From NCBI GenBank assembly GCA_022767745.1, contig JALENN010000006.1, positions 434,001 to 498,000 on the forward strand: 64,000 nucleotides of DNA, read 5' to 3'. The stretch's first letter is position 1. Each line of letters starts with the position of its first letter. This stretch comes from Alistipes sp. (GTDB taxonomy: Bacteria; Bacteroidota; Bacteroidia; Bacteroidales; Rikenellaceae). Made by a program: the position numbers and the translations under genes. The notes below the pieces were generated by a model, which was given only the letters and a program-made list of their open reading frames with translations, was not told where the DNA came from and made no database searches. Of the stretch, positions 33,271 to 42,372 are shown one piece after another.

Positions 33271-34581
33271 ATGAGCAGAATCCTCAGGCTCATGGCGCTC
33301 TGTTGTGCGGCGCTGTGCAGCCGTAACACATGTGCACAACAGCGGGTTATGACCATCGACGAACTGTTCCGCCTGGCCGACGAGCAGAGCGTGGCCATCC
33401 GCTCCTTCGAGAGCGGGGCGGCGGCAGCGGCCGAGGGCGTTCGCGCGGCGCGTGCCGGGCGTCTGCCCGACGTGGGGGTCACGGCCTCGGCCAGTTTCCT
33501 GGGCGACGGCCGCCTCTGGAACCGCAGCTATGGCGACGGAATGAGTGTCGACATGCCCCACTTCGGCAACAATTTCGCCCTCGAGGCGCAGCAGGTGGTA
33601 TATGCGGGCGGCGCCGTGCGCAGCGGCATACGCATTGCCGAGCTCGAGCAGGGCGATGCCGAGACGGCACTCGAACGCAGCCGCCAGGATACCTATTTCC
33701 TCCTGCTTGGCCACTACCTGAATCTCTACAAGATCGACAACCGTATCCGTGTGCTGCGCGAGAATCTGGCGCTGACGGACCGTGTGCTGGAGACGATGCG
33801 CGCGCGGCGCGAGCAGGGGACGGTGTTGCGCAACGACATCACGCGCTACGAGCTGCAGCGCGAGACGCTGGCGCTGGAGTTGCAGCGCGCCGAGGATACG
33901 GGCAGTATCCTGAACCACCGTCTGGTGACGGCGCTGCACCTGCCCGAGGGGACGGAGATACGTCCCGACACCACGCTCGTGGCGACCGATGTGGGCACGC
34001 TGTGCGAGGACGACTGGCAGGATGTGGCACGCGAGAACAACCTCGACCTGCGCCGTGCGCAGACGGGTATCGGCCTGAGCGACGAGGCGGTACGCCTGCG
34101 GCGGTCGGAGAGGTTGCCGCAGGTGTCGCTCATGGCGGCCGACCATCTCGACGGCCCGATCACTATCGAGGTGCCGGTGCTGAACAACAACTTCAACTAC
34201 TGGTATGTGGGCGTGGGCATACGCTACAACATAGCGTCGCTGTTCAAGAGCGGCCGCCGCATACGTCAGGCGCAGTTCAACGCGCAGCGTGCGCGTGAGG
34301 CCTACGAACAGGAGTGCGAACGTGTCGACAACGCCGTGCAGGAGTGCTATGTCAATCTGCTGACGGCACAGGCCGAGCTGCGCACACGCCGCAAGGGGGT
34401 CGAACTGGCCGACGAGAACTATGCCGTGGTGAGCAACCGCTATGCCAACGACCTGGCGCTTCTGACCGACATGATCGATGCGGGCAACACCAAGCTGGGG
34501 GCCGACCTGGCGCTTGTCGACGCGCGCATCAACCTCATATACGACTACTACATGATGAAATACGTAACCCATACATTGTAA
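33271..34581 (+). CDS. TolC-family outer-membrane efflux protein
   Basis: The 436-residue protein has a signal peptide (to about TCAQQ) and the duplicated TolC pattern: long helical segments rich in Ala, Glu and Arg with two strands of short beta (VGVTASASFLGDG, then YWYVGVGIRYNIASLFKSG). It forms the outer-membrane tunnel. The following genes at 34594 and 35627 provide the periplasmic adaptor and inner-membrane pump, spaced 12 and 1 nt, so the operon is complete. Length is the family norm. Confidence 0.93.
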   Translation: MSRILRLMALCCAALCSRNTCAQQRVMTIDELFRLADEQSVAIRSFESGAAAAAEGVRAARAGRLPDVGVTASASFLGDGRLWNRSYGDGMSVDMPHFGNNFALEAQQVVYAGGAVRSGIRIAELEQGDAETALERSRQDTYFLLLGHYLNLYKIDNRIRVLRENLALTDRVLETMRARREQGTVLRNDITRYELQRETLALELQRAEDTGSILNHRLVTALHLPEGTEIRPDTTLVATDVGTLCEDDWQDVARENNLDLRRAQTGIGLSDEAVRLRRSERLPQVSLMAADHLDGPITIEVPVLNNNFNYWYVGVGIRYNIASLFKSGRRIRQAQFNAQRAREAYEQECERVDNAVQECYVNLLTAQAELRTRRKGVELADENYAVVSNRYANDLALLTDMIDAGNTKLGADLALVDARINLIYDYYMMKYVTHTL

Positions 34582-34593
34582 AACCCGAATACC

Positions 34594-35625
34594 ATGACAC
34601 CCAGAAGATTGCAGAAAACTATCTATAACGTGGCCGTAGTGTGCCTGCTTGCGGCGGGCGTGGTCTACATTTTCGTACGCTTCGTCCATCCGGGCGTGGC
34701 ATATACCGACAATGCGCAGGTGCGTCAGCACATCACGCCGGTGAATACGCGTGTTGCGGGCTTCATCGAACGCATCTGCTTCGAGGAGTTCCAGCCCGTG
34801 AAGCGGGGCGATACGCTGGTCATAATCGAGAATACCGAGTACCGCCTGCGCCTGGCACAGGCCGAGGCTGACCTTGCCAATGCGCGGTCGGGGCGCAGCG
34901 CCGTGACGGCGGGCATAGCCACCACGCAGAACAACCTTAGCGTGAGCGATGCGGGCATCGAGGAGGCTCGCGTGCGCATGGAGAATGCACGCCGCGAGGC
35001 TGAGCGGTATGAGCGGCTGCTGGAGGAGGATGCCGTGACGCGCCAGCAGTACGACAACATACGTACGGCCTTCGAGGCGGCCGAGGCGCGCTACGAGCAA
35101 CTGTTGCGGGCCAAACGTTCGACCTCGCTGGCCAAGAGCGAGCAGGGACACCGCCTCGAGCAGAACGAGGCCGCGGTACGCGTGGCGGAGGCCGCCGTCG
35201 AGCTTGCGCGGCTGAACCTCTCCTATACGGTCATCGTGGCGCCGTGCGACGGCGTGACTGGCCGCAGGCAGATCGACGAGGGGCAGCTTGTGCAGCCCGG
35301 ACAGACGCTCCTCGACGTTGTGGACAGCGGCGAGGTGTGGGTCGTGGCCAACTACCGCGAGACGCAGCTGCCACACATAGCCGTGGGCGCCGCTGTTGAG
35401 ATGAACGCCGATGCCGTGCCGGGCGTGGTCTATCGCGGCGTGGTGGAGTCGGTGTCCGACGCCACGGGCGCTGCCTTCTCGCTCATACCGCAGGACAACG
35501 CCACGGGCAACTTCGTAAAGGTCGAGCAGCGTGTGCCCGTGCGCATACGCCTCGAGGGCAACGACGCTGCAGCCATGTCGCAGCTGCGCGCGGGGCTCAA
35601 TGTCGAATGTGAAGTGAAGTACTGA
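34594..35625 (+). CDS. HlyD/EmrA-family periplasmic adaptor
   Basis: The 343-residue protein has one N-terminal membrane helix (about 9-31), a split lipoyl domain (NTRVAGFIERICFEEF and the second half PCDGVTGRRQIDEGQLVQPG), a coiled-coil hairpin (about 85-190) and a beta-barrel domain (GEVWVVANYRETQL). This is the EmrA pattern, linking an MFS pump to TolC. Located between the TolC and MFS genes. Confidence 0.94.
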   Translation: MTPRRLQKTIYNVAVVCLLAAGVVYIFVRFVHPGVAYTDNAQVRQHITPVNTRVAGFIERICFEEFQPVKRGDTLVIIENTEYRLRLAQAEADLANARSGRSAVTAGIATTQNNLSVSDAGIEEARVRMENARREAERYERLLEEDAVTRQQYDNIRTAFEAAEARYEQLLRAKRSTSLAKSEQGHRLEQNEAAVRVAEAAVELARLNLSYTVIVAPCDGVTGRRQIDEGQLVQPGQTLLDVVDSGEVWVVANYRETQLPHIAVGAAVEMNADAVPGVVYRGVVESVSDATGAAFSLIPQDNATGNFVKVEQRVPVRIRLEGNDAAAMSQLRAGLNVECEVKY

Positions 35626-35626
35626 G

Positions 35627-37225
35627 ATGGGCGCTCCGGTGTTGAACGGGCCCTTTACGATGCCCATGTTCCGCGACTTCGTGCCGCGGGCGCTGCAGCC
35701 CTGGATCTATGTGTTCATGGCGGCGACGTTCCAGCTCTCGGGAGGCGTCTACCTGGGGGCGTTGGGTGAGATGGTCGGTGGGCTGTCGCTCATGCGCGAG
35801 GACCTGATGATGTGCCTCTATGCCAATCTCGCAGGTATGGCGGTCTATTTCCCCGTGCTCTTCCGCATGAAGTTCCGCTTCACCAACCGCACGCTGCTTA
35901 CGGCCGCGGCGGCCGGGGCGTTGGCGTGTAACCTGCTTGTGCCGCACGTGCGGTTGCTGCCGCTGTTGTGGGCGTTGTGCTTTGTCGAGGGGGTGTGCAA
36001 GATACAGGGCACGTTCGAGTGCATGTCAAACATACAGCTGTGGATTACGCCACGCCGCGACTTTACCTCGTTTTTCCCCGTGTTGCACATCGTGATACTG
36101 GGGTGCATGCAGCTCTCGACTATCGTCACCACGGCGTTGGCCTACCACTTCCACTGGGTATGGATGCACTACCTGGTGGCGGGGCTCATGGCCGTCGACC
36201 TGCTTGTGGTGCGCCTCTGCACGCGTCACTTCCGCTTCATGCGTCCGATGCCGCTCTATGGCATCGACTGGCTGGGTGCTGTGCTCTGGGCCGCACTGCT
36301 GCTGCAGGTTGCCTACATGCTCGACTACGGCGAGTGGTACGACTGGTGGTACAGTCCCGTGATGCGTACGCTGGCCGTGACGTCGGTGGCGACGCTGGCG
36401 CTCGGCCTCTGGCGCATGAACACCATACGCCACCCATATATCGAACCTGCCGTGTGGGGTTACCGCCACATATTCCCAATACTGATCCTTATTACGGTGG
36501 TGGAGATGCTGCTGGCGTCGGAACATGTGCTCGAAGAGTTGTTCTACGAGCAGACGATGCACTACGATACGACCGTGAGCGTGCGCATCACGCACGTCGT
36601 GCTGCTGGGCGTGCTGGCCGGGTGCGGCTTCGCTTTCTGGTGGATGCATGTGCGGCGCATGAGCTACGTACGGCTGCTGGCTGTGGGCATTGCGGTCCTT
36701 GCGGCCTACCTTGTCGGGTATTACTTCACCCTCTCGGCCGACATACATGTCTCGCAGCTCTACCTGCCTGCGGCGTGCCGCGGTTTCGCCTATGCCGTGC
36801 TCAGCGCCACGTTCATGGTGTGCCTCGAGGAGATAATGACCTTCCAGCACTTTTTCCAGGCTCTGAGCCTCTTCAACATGCTGCACATGGTCGTGGGCGG
36901 TGTGCTCGGCGGGGCCATCTACACCGAGGCATTCTCGCGCGCCATGGCCGACAACATGTCGCGTTACGGTGCTGCCGTCGACGGCGTGGCCTTCACGCGC
37001 GCGCCTTTCGACATGGGTGGCTTCATGGAGGGTTTTGCCGGACGTATGGCCGAGGTGAGCGTCAAGCAGATATACGGTTGGGCAGCCTATGCCTGCATTG
37101 CGCTGCTGCTGTTGTTCGTACTGTACGACGCGCCGGCGCGTCGGGCCATGAAGCCCATCCCTCTGTGGCGTACGGTGGGGTCGGAGGTGGCCCGTTCGCT
37201 GCGCCGCATTGTCGTGCGCCGTTAG
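35627..37225 (+). CDS. MFS multidrug exporter of the EmrB-like (DHA2) class
   Basis: The 532-residue polytopic protein has roughly 14 membrane helices, the DHA2 count, and a large loop near the C-terminus (AFTRAPFDMGGFMEG region) as in EmrB. The start at 35627 lies 1 nt after the adaptor stop; ATG codons at 35660 and 35666 are alternatives. The classical MFS motif A is poorly conserved, so the family is inferred mainly from topology and from the EmrA and TolC neighbours. The substrate is unknown; such Bacteroidota systems export bile salts, fatty acids or antibiotics. Confidence 0.8.
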   Translation: MGAPVLNGPFTMPMFRDFVPRALQPWIYVFMAATFQLSGGVYLGALGEMVGGLSLMREDLMMCLYANLAGMAVYFPVLFRMKFRFTNRTLLTAAAAGALACNLLVPHVRLLPLLWALCFVEGVCKIQGTFECMSNIQLWITPRRDFTSFFPVLHIVILGCMQLSTIVTTALAYHFHWVWMHYLVAGLMAVDLLVVRLCTRHFRFMRPMPLYGIDWLGAVLWAALLLQVAYMLDYGEWYDWWYSPVMRTLAVTSVATLALGLWRMNTIRHPYIEPAVWGYRHIFPILILITVVEMLLASEHVLEELFYEQTMHYDTTVSVRITHVVLLGVLAGCGFAFWWMHVRRMSYVRLLAVGIAVLAAYLVGYYFTLSADIHVSQLYLPAACRGFAYAVLSATFMVCLEEIMTFQHFFQALSLFNMLHMVVGGVLGGAIYTEAFSRAMADNMSRYGAAVDGVAFTRAPFDMGGFMEGFAGRMAEVSVKQIYGWAAYACIALLLLFVLYDAPARRAMKPIPLWRTVGSEVARSLRRIVVRR

Positions 37226-37244
37226 GAGCGCGGTGCGACACGTC

Positions 37245-37277
37245 AAAGGCCGGGACCCGAAAAGGGTTCCGGCCTTT
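37245..37277. terminator. Bidirectional terminator between efflux operon and CE15 gene
   Basis: A 14-bp stem (37245-37258 with 37264-37277, one G-T pair) lies between convergent genes. Confidence 0.8.
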
Positions 37278-37295
37278 ATGTTCTGTGCGGTGCGG

Positions 37296-38522
37296 CTACT
37301 TCCCGAAATACCTGTCGGCGAAGTCCATGAACCGCTCCCAGTCGTAGAGCAGGATGTCGTGGCCGCCCTGGCGCAGGTGGTAGGCCACGTCGCCGCCGTT
37401 GAAGGTCGCGCCCGGGGCGGGGAGCCGCTGCTGCCGCCACGTGAGGGGCTGCAGCCCGTAGAGGCGGTAGACCTCGCCGCAGAGCTGCGCCGCGTGCATC
37501 TCGTTGAGCGGGTCGGCCCATGCGTCGTCGCTGGCGCTGGCCACATAGAGCGGGCGCGGCGCCACGAGCGCCAGCAGCATGTGCTGGTCGAAGGGCATCT
37601 GCGTCTCGCGTCCGTTGTAGAGCTTGTAGCGGTCGGTGAACCAGTAGGGGAACGTGGTGTTGATCTTCTCGACACTCTCGCCGCGGTTGCCGCGCGCGAG
37701 CGACGCCCCCGTCGAGCCCGAGTCGTTCGAGACGGCTATGGCGATGCGCGGGTCGGTGGCGGCGGCCCAGAGCGAGGTCTTGCCCAGGCGCGAGTGGCCG
37801 ATGACCATTATGCGGCGGGTGTCGATCTCGGGCATGGTCTCCATGCAGTCGATGGCGCGGCTTATGCCCCACGCCCACGCACCCACGGCCTTCATGCGCA
37901 CCGAGTCGGGTATCGTGCTGCCCTCGTAGAGCATCGGCAGTACGCTCTCGGCGTAGCCGTCGCGGCGGTCGGGGAAGAAGTCGTCCTTGCATATCGTGGC
38001 CACGGCATAGCCGCGGGCCACGGCCTCGGCATAGGGCCAGCGGCGGGCGTTGTCGCCGCGCGGGGCCAGGCGGGGCGAGCTCTTCGGCGCGGCGGGCATG
38101 ATGACGGCGGGGTCGGTAGTGGTGCCGTGGTTGCCCTTGAAGTTGAGGCCGAAGATGACGGGCACGGGGCCTTCGGCGCTGTTGGGTATGTAGAGCAGCA
38201 TGTCGGCCCGGTGCTCGCGCCCCGCGGCGCGGAACGTGATGCGCACCTGCCGGCGCGTGGCCTTGCCGCCGAGGGCCGAGGCATCCTCCTCGAGGGTCTC
38301 GTATGCGGCCTCGACGGGCGTGTCGGGCGCCACGCCGTAGACCTCGGTCGAGAGCATGCGCAGGATCTCGGGACGGCGCTGCCGCTCCCACATGCGGGCG
38401 TTCCTTACGGTGCGGCCGCCCTCGGTGCGCAGCAGCGCGGGCATGGTGTCGTCGGCGGCTGCGGCGCACAGCAGCGCCGCCAGGGGCAGCGCGAGCAGGT
38501 ATTTAAGCGATATGTTTTTCAT
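37296..38522 (-). CDS. Secreted CE15-type (glucuronoyl esterase-like) alpha/beta hydrolase
   Basis: The 408-residue protein has a signal peptide (to about LCAAAA). The nucleophile elbow GHSRLGKTSLWAAATDPR corresponds to the GxSRxGK motif of CE15, with Ser as nucleophile; VSNDSGSTGASLARGN provides the substrate loop, and the late GGHDILLYDWERFMDF supplies His. CE15 enzymes cleave ester bonds between lignin and glucuronoxylan, and close relatives deacetylate other glycans. It lies 26 nt downstream of the M64 peptidase gene on the same strand. Confidence 0.87.
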   Translation of the reverse strand: MKNISLKYLLALPLAALLCAAAADDTMPALLRTEGGRTVRNARMWERQRRPEILRMLSTEVYGVAPDTPVEAAYETLEEDASALGGKATRRQVRITFRAAGREHRADMLLYIPNSAEGPVPVIFGLNFKGNHGTTTDPAVIMPAAPKSSPRLAPRGDNARRWPYAEAVARGYAVATICKDDFFPDRRDGYAESVLPMLYEGSTIPDSVRMKAVGAWAWGISRAIDCMETMPEIDTRRIMVIGHSRLGKTSLWAAATDPRIAIAVSNDSGSTGASLARGNRGESVEKINTTFPYWFTDRYKLYNGRETQMPFDQHMLLALVAPRPLYVASASDDAWADPLNEMHAAQLCGEVYRLYGLQPLTWRQQRLPAPGATFNGGDVAYHLRQGGHDILLYDWERFMDFADRYFGK

Positions 38523-38548
38523 CGTGTCGGGTTGTTGGGGGTCGGGGG

Positions 38549-39886
38549 TCAGCGGCAGAGACGGTCGATCTGGCGCTGTATGGCATCCTTGCAGACGGGG
38601 CAGAAGATGTCGATCGTGTGCAGGTTGTTCATCAGGCAGTTGGGCCAGGGGCGGTAGACGCCCTTCTCGACATATCCGCCGCCCTCGTATACGCCCAGCC
38701 GCTGCGGCTGCGCCTCATCGATGGGGGTGGGGACGGGGGTGCCCTGCGTGAGCATCGACTTCCACGCCTTGCGGTCGAAGTCGACCAGCGTGGTGAGGTT
38801 CTCCTCCCACGGCTCCACGTCGGCGGGGTACATGTCGTTGTACGACACGCCGCCCACATACTCGTCGCCCAGGCCCAGCAGCACGTGGCCGAACTCGTGG
38901 GCGTAGATCTTGCCCGTGCGGTTGGGGTGGTGTGCGGCGCTGATGCCGTAGAAGTTGTAGATGCCGCCTCCGCCGTACTTCTGCGTGTTCGACAGTATGT
39001 AGATGTGGTCATATGGCACGTGCGCCGCTATGTCGCGCAGGCCCTGGAAGTCCTCCACCATCTGGTAGCGCTCCGAGTCGAAGGTGTAGTACTGCGCCTT
39101 GGTGGCGGTGTTGCGCCATACGTGCTCGCCGGGGATGGTCACGCCCGACTCCATCGAGGGTGCCCACACGCCGCGTATGTTGAAGCGCGCGGCGTTCTCC
39201 TTGTAGGGCGAGTAGCTGAGCAGCTCGTCGGCGAAGACGCGGCACGCCTGCTCGAACTTCTCGCGCTCGTCGGCGGCGTAGCCCTCGGGTATGAGCACTA
39301 TGTCGATGCGGGTCGAAGGGTTGCCCGTGTACGACACCTCGAATGTGTCGTAGCGGGGCGTGAACGTGCGCACGAAGTACGATGCGGGGTCGATCTCCTG
39401 CTCGAAACGCTTCTCCATCACGCCCTGGCGGTTGCGGGCGTAGATCTCGATGCGCACGGGCTGCTTCGGATAGGGGAATACGACCGACTCGGGCATGGCC
39501 TTGCGCACGGTCTGCGCCTCGGCCGTGGTCTGCCACTCGTTGAAGAGGGTGCAGTAGCTGCGCGAGTATATCTCGCGGCCGCTCGCCTTGTCGATCACCT
39601 TGAAGAGCTGCACGCCGTAGCCCGTGTCGTCGATGAGCGACACCTTCGACCCGGCCCAGTAGGGCTCCTCGCGCACCTCGTCGAAGAAGTACTCCTGTGT
39701 GGTGGCGTCGCCGCAGTGGTAGAAGTCGAAACGCATGGTCTTGTCCTCGAAGTAGCGGCCGAAGTCGACCTGCTCGGCCGCGGCGCCCTGCTGCCTGCGG
39801 GGCTGGGCGCCGGTGTCGTGCGCCGCAGCGCCCTGCACGGCAAGTGCAAGGAGGGCGGCGGCAAGGATTGTTGTCTTAAGTTTCAT
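38549..39886 (-). CDS. M64-family IgA-type zinc metallopeptidase
   Basis: The 445-residue protein has a signal peptide (to about GAAAHD), an N-terminal beta-rich M64 domain (about 40-175) and a metallopeptidase domain with HEFGHVLLGLGDEY starting at residue 330, the HExxHxxGxxDE form of M64. A late CPVCKDAIQRQI segment may bind structural metal or form a disulfide. Characterised relatives in gut Bacteroidales and Clostridium cut IgA or mucin-type glycoproteins. First gene of a two-gene operon with the CE15 enzyme; no TAnnTTTG box was found upstream. Confidence 0.92.
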   Translation of the reverse strand: MKLKTTILAAALLALAVQGAAAHDTGAQPRRQQGAAAEQVDFGRYFEDKTMRFDFYHCGDATTQEYFFDEVREEPYWAGSKVSLIDDTGYGVQLFKVIDKASGREIYSRSYCTLFNEWQTTAEAQTVRKAMPESVVFPYPKQPVRIEIYARNRQGVMEKRFEQEIDPASYFVRTFTPRYDTFEVSYTGNPSTRIDIVLIPEGYAADEREKFEQACRVFADELLSYSPYKENAARFNIRGVWAPSMESGVTIPGEHVWRNTATKAQYYTFDSERYQMVEDFQGLRDIAAHVPYDHIYILSNTQKYGGGGIYNFYGISAAHHPNRTGKIYAHEFGHVLLGLGDEYVGGVSYNDMYPADVEPWEENLTTLVDFDRKAWKSMLTQGTPVPTPIDEAQPQRLGVYEGGGYVEKGVYRPWPNCLMNNLHTIDIFCPVCKDAIQRQIDRLCR

Positions 39887-39945
39887 GTGTGTATGTTTTT
39901 ATGTTTTTTTGGTTGTTACTTCACGCTCCGTTCGAACTGTTCTGC

Positions 39946-40151
39946 CTAGTTGTCGGCTGGGAGCTGTACTTCAAGTTTCGTGGCTGCGGTTTTGACGAAT
40001 TCGAACTCAACGCGGAGGGGATGCGGCAGTCGCCCCACGGCGAGTCGTCGAACCAGTATACGGTCGACTCCGATATGTTTTGCGATTCCCCTGTAATGGT
40101 AAGTATGCGATTCATTTTCCCGTCGTTAGAGTTTTTGAGGAAGACTCCCAT
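39946..40151 (-). pseudogene. Decayed C-terminal fragment of a large glycoside hydrolase (GH127-like discoidin segment)
   Basis: Reading leftward, one frame gives STVYWFDDSPWGDCRIPS, the hallmark of a C-terminal domain in Bacteroidota GH127-like and related hydrolases. The adjacent frame from about 40010 gives VEFEFVKTAATKLEVQLPAD and then TAG at 39946, the strand that normally follows some 25 residues later. So both pieces belong together, but a segment in between is deleted and the frame is shifted. No intact N-terminal part is present. A relic left by recombination beside the fimbrial operon is the simplest reading. Confidence 0.5.
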
Positions 40152-40289
40152 GCGATTCCGAAGCCATGTGCGGCGCCTGGCTACACAAATGTATGAAAAA
40201 TAGTGCGTAATGTCAAATTAGACGTTATCCCTGGTTGTGTCTTGTCGCCGGGTGTTGGGAGAAGTGTGGTGGCATGTGCCGCCGTCGGA

Positions 40290-40325
40290 CAAAAAAATAG
40301 CGGGAAGATTTCTCTTCCCGCTATT
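40290..40325 (-). terminator. Terminator of the fimbrial operon
   Basis: A 12-bp stem (40297-40308 with 40313-40324) is followed on the minus strand by seven T residues. Confidence 0.9.
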
Positions 40326-40354
40326 GTTGTCAGCGTCGGCGCGCAACCTCCGGG

Positions 40355-42205
40355 TTACGGTTCTACGCTCTGGCCGTTGACCACGATGTTGTCGCTGCCA
40401 TATATTACGCCGCCCGTGAATGTGCACTGGTCGTCGTATGTGATCGTGACGCCCATGTTCTCGGTCTGGTTGGCGTGTACATACATGGCCGGGAAGAGCG
40501 ATGCATAGGTGCCCAGCGTCTCCACAACGGTGTTTTGGAGGTTGAGTACCGTAGGATACTGGTACGAACCTTCGGCCTTGTTGCCGACCGTGATTGCGGC
40601 AAGGTTGACCATATTGCCCGAACCCCAGTTGCTCGATTCGAAAGCGTTGGCGAATGACTCGGCATTAGCCTGGTCGGTGAAGCTGTCCGTGGTATTGAAG
40701 GTGAAACGGCTGTCGCTTACCGTGGCCGTGCCGCCGCGGAGTATCATGCCCTGCATAAGGGCCTTGACGGTGCAATCCTTGATCGTCAGGTCGCACGGCA
40801 CGTTGACCAGAATAGGCGTTGAACTCTCCAGCGTAGAGCCCTCGATGTCAATCGTGACGTTTGAGCCAACGGGAGTTTCGGCTATGGTCGAGACGGCATA
40901 TGTATTGCATTTGAGCGTCGAGTTACGAACGATGATGGTGGCGTTCGATGCCTTTGCTACGGTGCCGACGCACGAGGCCTCGCTCTCCATCTCCACCCCG
41001 TCGAGCGTCAATTCATATCCCGATCCGCATACCAGGGGTGCATCTACTTCAGAGTCCATTTTGGCGACAATCTTGCCGTTGCGTATAATGGTGTTTTGGT
41101 AGATATTGTATCCGCAGGTCGTTCCATTTGCATTGTAGAACGTAAGCGTATGGCCGTTTAGGTCTATGTTCACATTCTTCAATGACATGACCATCGACTT
41201 GTTGCTTATGGTCAGATCGGCCTCAAGACGGGCATTGCCTCCATTGTTTAAGAAGAGATTGAGGTCTTTTAACGACTTGACCTCTGTAATGGTATGGTTA
41301 ATATCCCCGTCGAATCCGGGCTTCACATCGACGGTAATGTCGGCCTGCTTGGTGAGCAGGTTGCCCGATACCATGGTGCGGTAGTTGCGCTGTACGGGTA
41401 TGCTCGAGAATTCGTAGGGCGAGGCTACCTCTGCGCCTGCGTCGTCGAGGAACGACATGGTGAAGTCTACCAGGCGCTGTTCGCCCTCGGCTTTCGGGGC
41501 GAATATGTAGTCGAACGTAAGTTCGCCGGCGTTATTCGTATTGTTGACCGGCTCCACGGCTTGGGCATAGGTTATGTCCGTGACCTCGCCGGTGAGTTCG
41601 CCCGTCAGCAGGTTGATGCCCGCGGGCACCTGCTCGAAGGCTATCTTCACCTTGGCGGGGATGAGTGCGGGGGCGGCATCGGTCACTGCCTGCATGTCGA
41701 GGGTCTTGATGTTGAGCTGTCCGAAGGGACGTTTCAGCTCGACCTCGATGTTCTGAGACTTGTCGGCCACGATGCGGGCGTTGCCGAAGAAGGCGTCGCG
41801 CGTGTCATCGTTGCCCGTATAGGTGTCAGTGTCGGTGATGGTGACGTTGGTCAGGTCGGCAGTGTTGTAGTGGAGATCGGTGTTGATGTCGCTGCCCGAC
41901 TTGTCGGCCCAGAATACCAGGTCGTAGGTTTTGCCGGCGACAAGGCGCACCGAGAATGTGGCCTTCAGGTTGTCGATGGCGACGGGATCGACGCGCTTGT
42001 AGAGGCGGTTGTCGAGATATATGCCCATGATGCAGCGGTCGGCGGTGGTGCCGTCGCCTGCGGCGCGGGTCTCCATCATCTGTGCCGGCAGCGAAGTTGC
42101 TACCGTGACAGCCACTTCACCCGAAGCCGAATCGGGGGCTTCGGTCTTCTGACATGCGGTCATGGCAAGGAGTGCCATGGCTGCGGAAACAAATAATTTC
42201 TTCAT
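40355..42205 (-). CDS. Fimbrillin-like (DUF6562-type) lipoprotein with parallel beta-helix C-terminus, copy C
   Basis: The 616-residue protein has a lipobox (LAMTAC), an N-terminal fimbrillin-like domain (about 30-300) with RCIMGIYLDNRLYKR, LVFWADKSG, ELKRPFGQLNIKTLDM and IPVQRNYRTMVSGNLL, then a C-terminal region (about 310-616) of short repeating strands such as NVNIDLNGHTLTFYN and IIVRNSTLKCN, typical of a pectin-lyase-type beta-helix. The first domain is shared with the two upstream genes; the second is not. It is the last gene of the operon. The likely role is a surface or pilus-tip adhesin; this is inference. Confidence 0.8.
   Translation of the reverse strand: MKKLFVSAAMALLAMTACQKTEAPDSASGEVAVTVATSLPAQMMETRAAGDGTTADRCIMGIYLDNRLYKRVDPVAIDNLKATFSVRLVAGKTYDLVFWADKSGSDINTDLHYNTADLTNVTITDTDTYTGNDDTRDAFFGNARIVADKSQNIEVELKRPFGQLNIKTLDMQAVTDAAPALIPAKVKIAFEQVPAGINLLTGELTGEVTDITYAQAVEPVNNTNNAGELTFDYIFAPKAEGEQRLVDFTMSFLDDAGAEVASPYEFSSIPVQRNYRTMVSGNLLTKQADITVDVKPGFDGDINHTITEVKSLKDLNLFLNNGGNARLEADLTISNKSMVMSLKNVNIDLNGHTLTFYNANGTTCGYNIYQNTIIRNGKIVAKMDSEVDAPLVCGSGYELTLDGVEMESEASCVGTVAKASNATIIVRNSTLKCNTYAVSTIAETPVGSNVTIDIEGSTLESSTPILVNVPCDLTIKDCTVKALMQGMILRGGTATVSDSRFTFNTTDSFTDQANAESFANAFESSNWGSGNMVNLAAITVGNKAEGSYQYPTVLNLQNTVVETLGTYASLFPAMYVHANQTENMGVTITYDDQCTFTGGVIYGSDNIVVNGQSVEP
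41307..41467 (-). repeat. Conserved DNA block, copy C, in the shared fimbrillin-like domain
   Basis: About 160 bp closely matching 44241-44400 and 47742-47900 at nucleotide level, including silent positions. Confidence 0.8.
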
Positions 42206-42293
42206 ATCGCGTTGGTTTTGTGCGGCCCGTGCGGCTTGTGCGGCCGTGCCGGACCTGCTGTTAGTCTGTTTGGGGGCGGCTTTCGCCGTTGGC

Positions 42294-42323
42294 TCCCCGG
42301 CGGGCGGTCAGACCCGCCGGGGA
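42294..42323 (-). ncRNA. Intercistronic hairpin with constant 8-nt loop, copy 2
   Basis: An 11-bp stem (42294-42304 with 42313-42323) encloses TCTGACCG as read on the minus strand. There is no T tract, so it is not a standard terminator. The loop equals that at 45246-45253 although the stem sequence differs. Confidence 0.6.
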
Positions 42324-42372
42324 TGGATATTCCTATCCGCGGAGTGTGTCTCCGGAGTTGTTGTTGCCGGGG

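Noticed and set aside
40210..40508. CRISPR-like or phase-invertible repeats around the fimbrial operon
   Set aside because: No regularly spaced repeats, and no recombinase gene or paired inverted repeats flanking a promoter were found.
42294..42323. Intercistronic hairpin as an ordinary rho-independent terminator
   Set aside because: There is no T tract after the stem on the minus strand, and the true terminator with T7 lies at 40290-40325.
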